Origin: Flavobacteriaceae bacterium D16
GTDB taxonomy: Bacteria; Bacteroidota; Bacteroidia; Flavobacteriales; Flavobacteriaceae
Assembly (NCBI GenBank): GCA_021295155.1
Contig: JAJTJC010000033.1
Coordinates: 62,001-126,000, forward strand
Length of the DNA: 64,000 bases
Reading direction: 5' to 3'
Part shown: one piece after another, positions 16,243-23,477 of the stretch
Layout: each line of letters starts with the position of its first letter
How positions within the stretch are numbered: the first letter of the stretch is position 1
The notes under the pieces: model-generated
Databases searched by the model: none
The model's input: only the letters and a program-made list of their open reading frames with translations
What the model was told of the DNA's origin: nothing
Translations under genes and position numbers: made by a program

Positions 16243-17292
16243 ATGAAGAAAGTGTTGTTGATAGAGGATGATACCATTTTACGGGAAAATACAGCTGAAT
16301 TACTAGAATTATCTGATTATCAAGTTTTTACAGCACCCAATGGTAAAAGAGGAGTTCAGCTTGCCCTGGAACAACAGCCGGATGTTGTTGTTTGTGATAT
16401 CATGATGCCCGAGATGGACGGTTATGCCGTTCTTGAGGCCCTTTCCCAGAATGAAGTCACCCGAACCATTCCTTTTATTTTTCTATCTGCAAAAACAGAG
16501 CGACAGGATGTGCGAAAAGGTATGGAATTAGGGGCCGATGATTACCTGACAAAACCATTTGAAGAGATTGAATTAATCGGAGCCATAGAAAGCCGTATTG
16601 CTAAAATGGCTATCCTCCGAGATTTGGATGAGGAATCAAAAACCGATGCCCCTGGAAAAGAGCAAGTAAGCAACCTGAATGAACTGAAAAACTTCATCTA
16701 TGATAATGGGATGGATTTTGAATACGCTTTAGGTGATGCGATTTACCGGGAGGGTGATAATTCCAATACGGTATACCTGGTACTTACGGGAGTAGTTAAA
16801 ACCCATAAACTGGATGAGCAGGGAAAGGAACTTATTACGGGTATTCACCGGCCCGATGATTTTTTTGGACTTACCAATTTCACCCGTAATATACCCTATC
16901 CGGAATACGCAACAGCAATGGAGGATACCCGCTGCGCTGGAGTGAATAAAACCATCCTTAAAGAAGTACTGCAGCACAACCCTGACCTCGTAATGGAGTT
17001 GATGCAACTCATGTCTGAAAGTTTAACAGAAGCCCGGGAACAATTGCTTCAAATGGCTTATGGTTCTGTCCGCAAGAAGACCGCCAATACCCTTTTGAGG
17101 TTTGCCGATAAACTGCAGTCGAATTACAAAGGGCCTATCCACATTTTAAGGAGTGACCTTGCAGGGGTAGCGGGAATGGCTACGGAGACCTTAATTCGCA
17201 CTCTTTCCAGTTTTAAGAAGGAAGGTTTGATAGACATCTGCGACAGGGATATCAGGGTCCTGGATGTGGAAGGTTTGCGCAACATGAATTAG
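16243..17292 (+). CDS. Receiver-Crp/Fnr fusion transcription regulator
   Basis: A 349-residue response regulator with an unusual output. The receiver (1-125) keeps the acidic pair Glu 8-Asp 9-Asp 10, phosphoacceptor Asp 52 in CDIMMPEMDG, and Lys in DYLTKPF. A cyclic-nucleotide-binding-like barrel follows (about 155-270, GDAIYREGDNSNTVYLVLTG). The C-terminus is a Crp-type winged helix (about 280-345) with recognition helix ATETLIRTLSSFKKEG. Glu and Arg are four apart there, as in FNR and CRP, which predicts a TGA/TCA palindrome. The cysteine cluster of FNR is absent, so the input is probably phosphate from the LOV kinase rather than Fe-S. It is the best local candidate to bind the TGATnnnnATCA sites. 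Confidence 0.92.
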   Translation: MKKVLLIEDDTILRENTAELLELSDYQVFTAPNGKRGVQLALEQQPDVVVCDIMMPEMDGYAVLEALSQNEVTRTIPFIFLSAKTERQDVRKGMELGADDYLTKPFEEIELIGAIESRIAKMAILRDLDEESKTDAPGKEQVSNLNELKNFIYDNGMDFEYALGDAIYREGDNSNTVYLVLTGVVKTHKLDEQGKELITGIHRPDDFFGLTNFTRNIPYPEYATAMEDTRCAGVNKTILKEVLQHNPDLVMELMQLMSESLTEAREQLLQMAYGSVRKKTANTLLRFADKLQSNYKGPIHILRSDLAGVAGMATETLIRTLSSFKKEGLIDICDRDIRVLDVEGLRNMN

Positions 17293-17314
17293 CAAACTGA
17301 AACAGGCCTGCACA

Positions 17315-17357
17315 TGATCTGTATCATTTTAGGAATGCACTAGTGGCACTACTTTTA
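17315..17357 (+). promoter_or_regulatory. Class II operator-promoter of usp (17379)
   Basis: Strict palindrome TGATCTGTATCA (17315-17326) is centred 33 bp before TACTTTTA (17350-17357). The box lies downstream of an in-frame GTG at 17343, so translation must begin at the ATG at 17379. Confidence 0.75.
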
Positions 17358-17378
17358 TGCCGATCAATACCTATTGGC

Positions 17379-18218
17379 ATGTTACGTATACTCATCCCTA
17401 CCGATTTTTCAAAAAACGCCTGGAATGCCCTCATTTACGGTTTAGATTTATTTCGCAAAGAACGTTGTACCATCTATTTACTTCATGTAAATCCTTTACC
17501 ACCCTATTCAGGTGCGGGCAGTTCCATTAAGGCTAGTACCCAAATGTTGCGCGAAACCATGCTTGCTGAAAGCGAGAAGAACCTCAAGAAGTTGTTGGAT
17601 AAGATAAATGAAACCTTACCCAATGAGCAGCATACCTTTATGACCATCGCACTCTACGATTTCTTTGTAGACAGTATCAAGCGTGAAGTTGTGGACAAGC
17701 ATATCGATTTGATCATCATGGGAACCAAAGGGGCCTCCGGTCTAAAAAAAGTGTCCATGGGAAGTAATACAGGTGATGTGATCACAAAGGTTAAATGCCC
17801 GTTGCTTGCTGTTCCCGAGGATGCCAAGTATAAAATCCCCAAGGAGATCGCCTTCCCAACAGATTATTACATCAATTACGACGTGGAGGTTCTGGATACA
17901 CTAACGAGCGTGGTAAACAGGAATGAAGCCTGTCTAAGGGTGCTACACATCACAAAACGAGGTGAAGAATTAACTCGGGAGCAACTGCAAAACAAGGATT
18001 TTCTACATGATTATCTGCGAGGAATAAGTCACACTTTTCATACCATAACAGGTTCCAAACTAGAAACGGCGGTTCAGTGTTTTGTGGAGAGCAGGGATAT
18101 AGACATGATAGCCATGGTAGCTAAAAACCTTAATTTTTTCCAACGTATACTATTTAGGCCTGCGGTGGAAGAGATTAGCTATCATATAGAAATCCCTTTC
18201 CTTGTGCTTCACGAGTAA
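17379..18218 (+). CDS. Universal stress protein, two-domain, degenerate second domain
   Basis: The start at 17379 (MLRILIPTDFSKNAWN) is fixed by the promoter position and the family N-terminus, giving 279 residues. Domain 1 has a complete ATP loop (GTKGASGLKKVSMGSN). The second domain (about 150-279) keeps the fold, but its loop is replaced by the sequence MVAKNLNFFQRILFRPAVEE, so it should not bind ATP. It belongs to a closely related group of five Usp genes (17379, 18673, 19534, 20388, 21300). It is monocistronic, followed by a terminator. Confidence 0.92.
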   Translation: MLRILIPTDFSKNAWNALIYGLDLFRKERCTIYLLHVNPLPPYSGAGSSIKASTQMLRETMLAESEKNLKKLLDKINETLPNEQHTFMTIALYDFFVDSIKREVVDKHIDLIIMGTKGASGLKKVSMGSNTGDVITKVKCPLLAVPEDAKYKIPKEIAFPTDYYINYDVEVLDTLTSVVNRNEACLRVLHITKRGEELTREQLQNKDFLHDYLRGISHTFHTITGSKLETAVQCFVESRDIDMIAMVAKNLNFFQRILFRPAVEEISYHIEIPFLVLHE

Positions 18219-18227
18219 ATAGAGTAA

Positions 18228-18251
18228 AAGGCCCGTAGCAGGGCTTTTTTC
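18228..18251 (+). terminator. Rho-independent terminator of usp (17379)
   Basis: GCCC-GTAGCA-GGGC followed by six T lies between the usp stop and the end of the convergent thioredoxin gene. Confidence 0.75.
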
Positions 18252-18548
18252 TTATGCTGCCTTTATAGCCTGAAGGATCTGTTCTTTGGGAACCAGTCCG
18301 GATTGCCTCCAAATGATTTCACCCTTCTTAAAAAGGATCATAGTGGGAACCCCACGCACCTGAAACCGGTTAGCCAGGGATTGATTCTGATCAACATCGA
18401 TCTTTATAATTTTTACTTTTTCACCAAGTTCATCTTTTACCTCCTTAAGCACAGGGGCTAGCATTTTGCATGGGCCGCACCATAAAGCGTGAAAATCGAC
18501 AAGCACCGGAGTGTCTGTGGCAATCAATTTTTTAAAGCTACTTTTCAT
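18252..18548 (-). CDS. trxA: Thioredoxin
   Basis: A 98-residue thioredoxin with the active site WCGPC (ALWCGPCKMLAPVL), the cis-Pro loop VRGVPTMILFKKG and no signal peptide, so it works in the cytoplasm. It is a little shorter than E. coli TrxA because the N-terminal strand is trimmed. It reads divergently from a Usp operon, and the single palindrome between them has a correctly spaced -7 box on both sides. This ties thiol redox control to the stress regulon. The genome probably has another housekeeping thioredoxin, which cannot be checked here. Confidence 0.93.
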   Translation of the reverse strand: MKSSFKKLIATDTPVLVDFHALWCGPCKMLAPVLKEVKDELGEKVKIIKIDVDQNQSLANRFQVRGVPTMILFKKGEIIWRQSGLVPKEQILQAIKAA

Positions 18549-18567
18549 TTTCTAATAATTTCCAGGG

Positions 18568-18641
18568 CTAAGATATCCAATACCCCCAGTAACTGAACTG
18601 ATTTATATCATGGTTTAAGAAGGGTTCCTGGACTAATTTTA
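18568..18641. promoter_or_regulatory. Bidirectional operator-promoter between trxA and usp (18673)
   Basis: Strict palindrome TGATTTATATCA (18599-18610) has TAATTTTA (18634-18641) centred 33 bp to the right and minus-strand TATCTTAG (18568-18575) centred 33 bp to the left. Each matches TAnnTTTG at 7 of 8 positions. One bound dimer could activate both promoters from the same class II position. Confidence 0.75.
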
Positions 18642-18672
18642 ATGACTGTCAAGCTTTTTCACCGCGCTAGTT

Positions 18673-19518
18673 ATGAGGAAAATAGTAGTACCCACAGATT
18701 TTTCAGAAAATGCATTCAATGCATTGAAATATGCCTGCCAGATTTTTAAGTATGAGCGGAGTGACATTTACATCCTTCATGCTTATGCCGATGAGGTTTA
18801 TCAGCAGGACCAAATCATGAAACGTAGTTTCCTGGAAGAATTAAAAGAGGTAACCTATCAGAAATCACAAGAATCTTTAAAGGAAACCCTGGCTGCTATT
18901 CAGGAATATGCCCCTAACCCGCGGCATAAGTTCCGTGTTATTTCCGCATTCGGAACCTTAACCGATGAGATCAACGATTTGGTCAACCAGGAAAACATGG
19001 ACATTGTGGTGATGGGTACCCGGGGGGAAACCAACGACCGGGAAATTACCTTCGGAAGCAATACCCTGCAGGTTCTGAAATATGTTCAATGTCCGGTACT
19101 TGCTATCCCGGAAAACTATGAATACCATCCTCCCAAGGAACTGCTATTCCCTACCAATTATATGGTGCCTTATAAGCGAAGGGAATTGAAATTGATCTGT
19201 GAAATGTCCGGATCCTTCCGCTCTACCATTCACATGCTCCACATAGACCCGCTGAAGCAGCCTTCTCTCCGACAGGAAGATAATCGCCAATTCCTGGAAG
19301 GATGTCTGCATAAGGCGCATATAAAATTTAAGACTACTCCGGAAAAGGATAAAACCATGGCCATTGCCAAGTATATTGTACATAATGACATTGATCTTCT
19401 TGTAATGGTAAATTCGAGGCATTCTCACCTGGAACATATGCTCTATCAGTCTACACTGGATTGGCTTGGATTACATGTTAAGATTCCATTCCTGGTATTA
19501 CAGAATCTATCCCGTTAA
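18673..19518 (+). CDS. Universal stress protein, two-domain
   Basis: A 281-residue member of the five-gene Usp group, starting MRKIVVPTDFSENAFNALKY. The domain 1 loop GTRGETNDREITFGSN fits the ATP signature G-x2-G-x9-GS. Domain 2 begins ELLFPTNYMVPYKRRELKL and has lost its loop (VNSRHSHLEHMLYQSTLD). It is first in a three-Usp operon with the genes at 19534 (15 bp gap) and 20388. Confidence 0.92.
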   Translation: MRKIVVPTDFSENAFNALKYACQIFKYERSDIYILHAYADEVYQQDQIMKRSFLEELKEVTYQKSQESLKETLAAIQEYAPNPRHKFRVISAFGTLTDEINDLVNQENMDIVVMGTRGETNDREITFGSNTLQVLKYVQCPVLAIPENYEYHPPKELLFPTNYMVPYKRRELKLICEMSGSFRSTIHMLHIDPLKQPSLRQEDNRQFLEGCLHKAHIKFKTTPEKDKTMAIAKYIVHNDIDLLVMVNSRHSHLEHMLYQSTLDWLGLHVKIPFLVLQNLSR

Positions 19519-19533
19519 TTAAATGTTGTTGCC

Positions 19534-20382
19534 ATGAAAAAAATAATCATTCCTACCGATTTTTCAGAAAATGCATATCATGCTTTTTCGTATGCCGCAC
19601 AGCTGTTCAAAGATGAACCCTGCACATTTTACCTGATGCATACTTTTACACCTTCGGTTTATCAGACGGAGTATGTTTTGCATAGCCCGGGTCAGATTGG
19701 ATTGGGAGATTTTTATCAACTGGATTCCGATGAGCACCTTGCGGAGATGAAAAAACGTGCAGAAGCACAATTCAATAATCCGAAACATACCCTGGTTACA
19801 CATTCCGCATTTAATGTCCTTGTAGATGAGATTCTCGATATGGTTGAAAAGGAGGATGCTGATTTAGTTATTATGGGAACTCAGGGAGCAACAGGTGCCA
19901 AGGAGATATTCCTGGGGACACATACGGTACATGTAATTAAAAAGGCTAAATGCCCTGTCATTGCTGTGCCTTCCGGATATAACTACCAGGTACCCAAAGA
20001 AATTCTCTTCCCCACGGATTATGAGGTATCGTATAGCATGGATCATTTTGCTGCGCTCTTCAATATAGCAGATTTACACAGTTCCCAACTTGAGGTTCTG
20101 CATATTGCCACGGGCTTGGAACTTACCTCAAAACAGCAAACCAATAAGGAAACACTTAAGTCGCTCATTGGTTCGAGGACTTCCCGGTTCCACAATGTTG
20201 CCAACGAGGAGATTATTGAAGGCATCAATCATTTCCAGAGAACAGAAGAGGTGCAAATGCTCACCATGATTCAGAATAAACACACCTTCCTGGAAAGACT
20301 TTTTATTGAACCGGTTATCAAAAAGATCGGATTTCATGTGACCATTCCATTTATGGTTATTCCGGATGTAACAAACACCTGA
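19534..20382 (+). CDS. Universal stress protein, two-domain
   Basis: A 282-residue member of the same group (MKKIIIPTDFSENAYHAFSY). The domain 1 loop is GTQGATGAKEIFLGTH, with Thr-His in place of the usual Ser-Asn but still compatible with nucleotide binding. The domain 2 loop is lost (IQNKHTFLERLFIEPVIKK). It has no promoter of its own, being 15 bp after one Usp gene and 5 bp before the next. Confidence 0.92.
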   Translation: MKKIIIPTDFSENAYHAFSYAAQLFKDEPCTFYLMHTFTPSVYQTEYVLHSPGQIGLGDFYQLDSDEHLAEMKKRAEAQFNNPKHTLVTHSAFNVLVDEILDMVEKEDADLVIMGTQGATGAKEIFLGTHTVHVIKKAKCPVIAVPSGYNYQVPKEILFPTDYEVSYSMDHFAALFNIADLHSSQLEVLHIATGLELTSKQQTNKETLKSLIGSRTSRFHNVANEEIIEGINHFQRTEEVQMLTMIQNKHTFLERLFIEPVIKKIGFHVTIPFMVIPDVTNT

Positions 20383-20387
20383 TCCTC

Positions 20388-21236
20388 ATGAAGAATATTC
20401 TGATTCTCACGGATTTCTCGGACAATGCATATAATGCCTTTTACTATGCAGCTCATTTGTTTCGGGACATTGAATGTCGTATGTACCTGCTCAATGTTTT
20501 TTCCGAAAGCACCCCACTAATAAGTCCTAACCGGATTAAAGGAATGAGCCGGAACCTGCTTGTACAACTGGAGGAGGAAGCCAGGGAAGGGCTTGATAAA
20601 GATTTTCACCGTATTAACCTGGATGCTCCCAATAAAAAACACCTCAGGAAGACCATATTCAGGGAGGGTCAACTTCCGGATATTGTTCATGAAATAGTGG
20701 CCGATAGGGATATAGACCTGATTGTTATGGGTAATACGGGCAAGACTGCAGCTATTCCCGTTTTTATGGGAAGTAATGTTATCAATGTGGTCCGGAACAT
20801 GCCAAAATGCCCCGTATTGGCAGTGCCACGGGAAAAGGAATGCGAAGTACCCTTTGAGATAGCCTTTGCTACCGACTATAATCGTAATTACGATGCCCAG
20901 GTCATGGAACCACTTGCCTTTATGGCTCAAATCTGCAATGCGGCAATTCGAATTATCCATATCAATGAAGAGGGCAGGCTTTCTACAAGTCAGAAGTCCA
21001 ATCTAAACACACTCAGGGAATATCTCAGAGACCATCAACATACCATTCACTGGATGCCTGATTTCTCGAGTAAAACGGAAGTGATCAACACCTTTTTGAA
21101 GGAACTCGGAATCGGTATGATCTCAATGATCTATTACCGTCACGGTTTTCTCGGCAAACTTATGCGCGAACGGGTAATTAAAAGAATGAGTTTTGAAGTG
21201 GAGGTGCCCTTTTTGATTATCCCTCAGACCGACTGA
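20388..21236 (+). CDS. Universal stress protein, two-domain
   Basis: A 282-residue member of the group (MKNILILTDFSDNAYNAFYY). The domain 1 loop is GNTGKTAAIPVFMGSN. Domain 2 starts EIAFATDYNRNYDAQVMEPL and ends in the conserved degenerate segment IYYRHGFLGKLMRERVIKR. It is the last gene of the three-Usp operon. Its TGA stop codon forms the first bases of the operator for the next transcription unit. Confidence 0.92.
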   Translation: MKNILILTDFSDNAYNAFYYAAHLFRDIECRMYLLNVFSESTPLISPNRIKGMSRNLLVQLEEEAREGLDKDFHRINLDAPNKKHLRKTIFREGQLPDIVHEIVADRDIDLIVMGNTGKTAAIPVFMGSNVINVVRNMPKCPVLAVPREKECEVPFEIAFATDYNRNYDAQVMEPLAFMAQICNAAIRIIHINEEGRLSTSQKSNLNTLREYLRDHQHTIHWMPDFSSKTEVINTFLKELGIGMISMIYYRHGFLGKLMRERVIKRMSFEVEVPFLIIPQTD

Positions 21237-21276
21237 TTTTTATCATGGGAAAAATGCAGTAAGGCGTTTACATTTA
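21234..21276 (+). promoter_or_regulatory. Class II operator-promoter of usp (21300)
   Basis: Strict palindrome TGATTTTTATCA (21234-21245) overlaps the stop codon of the preceding gene. Its centre is 33 bp before TACATTTA (21269-21276). Confidence 0.75.
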
Positions 21277-21299
21277 TTTAGTCAATCTCAATCGCTGTT

Positions 21300-22148
21300 A
21301 TGAATAAAAGGATCTTGTTACCTACCGATTTCTCCAAAAATGCCTTGAATGCTGTGCGATATGCGGTTGACCTCTACCGTGAAGTATCCTGTGATTTCTA
21401 TTTTTTAAATGCATTTCGGATTAGTGGCTACAGCATAGATAGTCTGACTCCCCCGGAACCTGGAGATATTGCCTATGAGGCTGCCAAAGAGGAATCTGAG
21501 GCCGGTCTTAATAAGTTATTGGAACTCCTGGAACTGCATAACGACAATCCCTTACATGAGTACCATATTAAACCCACTTACAATTCTTTATTATTTGCTA
21601 TACAGACAACAATAGCCCAATACGATATTGATCTGGTGGTTATGGGTACCAAAGGGATAACAGGTGCCGAGAGCCTTATTTTTGGGACAAACACGATCAA
21701 CATAATGGAAGGGGTAACAGAATGCCCTGTTCTGGCGGTACCACAGGATTACCGCTTTGTTCCACCCCGGGAAATAGTATTTCCTACGGATTACAAGGCA
21801 ACCTACAAGCGCAGGGAACTCAATTATATGCTAGAGATTGCCAAATTACATCAGGCATTTATTCGTGTCTTACATATTAAAAAGGAAACTAGACTGAATA
21901 GGGAGCAGGAGAGCAACCGGGAATTGCTAACCGCCATACTTAAGGGGTTTGACCATAGCTTTCATGTTTTGGAAGACATAAAAGTACATAAGGGTATTGG
22001 TGCATTTGTGGAAAGTCGTGAAAGTGATATGTTAGCTTTTATAAACAGGAAACACACCTTTTTAGGTAAAATACTCTCCAGACCATTGGTGGAGGAATTA
22101 GGTTACCATTACAGCATACCCCTGCTGGCATTAAATGATCATAAATAA
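21300..22148 (+). CDS. Universal stress protein, two-domain
   Basis: A 282-residue Usp of the five-gene group (MNKRILLPTDFSKNALNAVR). The domain 1 loop GTKGITGAESLIFGTN fits ATP binding. Domain 2 (about 155-282) ends in the degenerate segment INRKHTFLGKILSRPLVEE. It opens a new unit that continues with three nucleic-acid-related genes (22159, 22621, 23478) separated by 10, 33 and 14 bp. This links Usp to RNA/DNA processing. Confidence 0.92.
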   Translation: MNKRILLPTDFSKNALNAVRYAVDLYREVSCDFYFLNAFRISGYSIDSLTPPEPGDIAYEAAKEESEAGLNKLLELLELHNDNPLHEYHIKPTYNSLLFAIQTTIAQYDIDLVVMGTKGITGAESLIFGTNTINIMEGVTECPVLAVPQDYRFVPPREIVFPTDYKATYKRRELNYMLEIAKLHQAFIRVLHIKKETRLNREQESNRELLTAILKGFDHSFHVLEDIKVHKGIGAFVESRESDMLAFINRKHTFLGKILSRPLVEELGYHYSIPLLALNDHK

Positions 22149-22158
22149 ATTCTATTCT

Positions 22159-22587
22159 ATGAAATATATTGGTATTTGGCTCGATAAGGAAAAGGCTTAT
22201 CTGGTAACGTTGCAAAATGGAAAGGAATCCTTGTACACCATTAATTCCGAACTAGAATTTTATCACCCTAAAGGCGGATCCCGCTCTAAATCAAGATGGG
22301 GACCTCAGGACGTGGTTCAGGATAGCAAGTATACGGAGCGCGAGAAACACCAGCTCAAAGCATATTTCGATAACATCAACCAGGAACTGAAAAAAAAGAA
22401 CCCTCAGGCTCTGGCTCTTTTTGGACCTGGAAATACCTATGCCCAGTTTAATAAATGGCTTGAGGAAAATCAGAGGGATTTAGCCAGTCTGGTTAAGATA
22501 GCCGACAAAGCCGATAGCATGACCCAAAATCAGCTAAAGGCATTGGTGCGTGATACCTTTGGAATGAGTCCGGATCGTTCGCTTTAA
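22159..22587 (+). CDS. Unknown cytoplasmic protein, eRF1/Dom34 domain-1-like N-terminus
   Basis: The ATG at 22159 (MKYIGIWLDKEKAYLVTLQN) is preferred over an in-frame codon at 22135 that overlaps the preceding usp. The 142-residue product has no signal peptide. The opening strand pattern followed by a basic linker (KGGSRSKSRWG) and a helical half (KYTEREKHQLKAYFDNINQE) recalls bacterial relatives of archaeo-eukaryotic release factor domain 1, but this rests on impression only. Position between Usp and a nuclease suggests a ribosome- or RNA-related job. Confidence 0.6.
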   Translation: MKYIGIWLDKEKAYLVTLQNGKESLYTINSELEFYHPKGGSRSKSRWGPQDVVQDSKYTEREKHQLKAYFDNINQELKKKNPQALALFGPGNTYAQFNKWLEENQRDLASLVKIADKADSMTQNQLKALVRDTFGMSPDRSL

Positions 22588-22620
22588 ACAGTTGGTACAA
22601 ATATTTCAGAAGAAAGGCAT

Positions 22621-23463
22621 ATGCCTGACAAACCCATTCATATTGTAAAATACTCTGGGGAATCTGTCCCCTTTTCGGAGGAAAAACTAAGGCGATCCCT
22701 TAAGCGTAGTGGGGCCAACACGGAGTTGGTAAATACTATACTCGAGAAGGTAAAGTCAGAACTCTACGAAGGGATTACCACACGTGAACTCTATAACCGG
22801 GCCTATGCGATATTAAAAAAGTCCAAACCTTTAACCGCATCCCGCTATAAACTTAAAAAGGCCATTTATGAGCTGGGACCTACCGGTTTTCCTTTCGAGA
22901 AGTTTATCCATGAGATTCTTCATTATTCAGGATATCGAACCGAAGTAGGGAAGATCCTTAAAGGACGCTGTGTAGATCATGAAATTGACGTTTTAGCCGA
23001 AAAGGACGATAAATTTATTTTGGTAGAATGTAAGTTCCATGGCGAGCAAGGGCGCAATTGTAATGTAAAGATCCCATTGTACATTCATTCCCGGTATCAA
23101 GACGTTAAATCTTCTCCAGACAATGGGTACAACAAGACAAGGCAGCCAGACGAAGCATGGGTAGTCACAAATACCCGCTTTACAAAGGATGCCAGGACCT
23201 ATGGTAAATGCGCCGGACTTTATTTGCTAAGCTGGGATTATCCTAAAAATGATAGCCTGAAAAAGCGAATAGATCGTCTGGGCTTGTATCCTATAACCGT
23301 ATCTACCTTATTGAGTGCCCGGGAAAAACAATTCCTGCTTAGCAGAGATGTGGTTCTATGCAGGCAGTTAATGAAGGACACCTTCTTCCTGGATCATCTT
23401 GGGGTTTCGGAAAACAGGAAGAAAAGAATTCTCAGCGAAATTGCCGGACTATGTCAGAATTAA
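22621..23463 (+). CDS. ATP-cone / PD-(D/E)XK (Mrr-like) fusion protein
   Basis: A 280-residue protein with two parts. Residues 5-90 are an ATP-cone, the allosteric nucleotide-sensing module of ribonucleotide reductases and NrdR (IVKYSGESVPFSEEKLRRSL ... ITTRELYNRAY). Residues 92-200 are an Mrr/Holliday-junction-resolvase-like nuclease core with Asp 123 (HEIDVL), Glu 136 and Lys 138 (VECKF), the complete PD-(D/E)XK triad. About 80 further helical residues follow. Known parallels are ATP-cone/REase fusions of unknown role. I infer a nuclease switched by ATP/dATP level. No methylase lies nearby, so classical restriction is unlikely. Confidence 0.85.
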   Translation: MPDKPIHIVKYSGESVPFSEEKLRRSLKRSGANTELVNTILEKVKSELYEGITTRELYNRAYAILKKSKPLTASRYKLKKAIYELGPTGFPFEKFIHEILHYSGYRTEVGKILKGRCVDHEIDVLAEKDDKFILVECKFHGEQGRNCNVKIPLYIHSRYQDVKSSPDNGYNKTRQPDEAWVVTNTRFTKDARTYGKCAGLYLLSWDYPKNDSLKKRIDRLGLYPITVSTLLSAREKQFLLSRDVVLCRQLMKDTFFLDHLGVSENRKKRILSEIAGLCQN

Positions 23464-23477
23464 AGGGGAACAGATCC

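Noticed and set aside
22621-23463. Restriction-modification system
   Set aside because: The Mrr-like nuclease has no methyltransferase or specificity gene nearby and carries an ATP-cone, so a classical restriction role is not supported.
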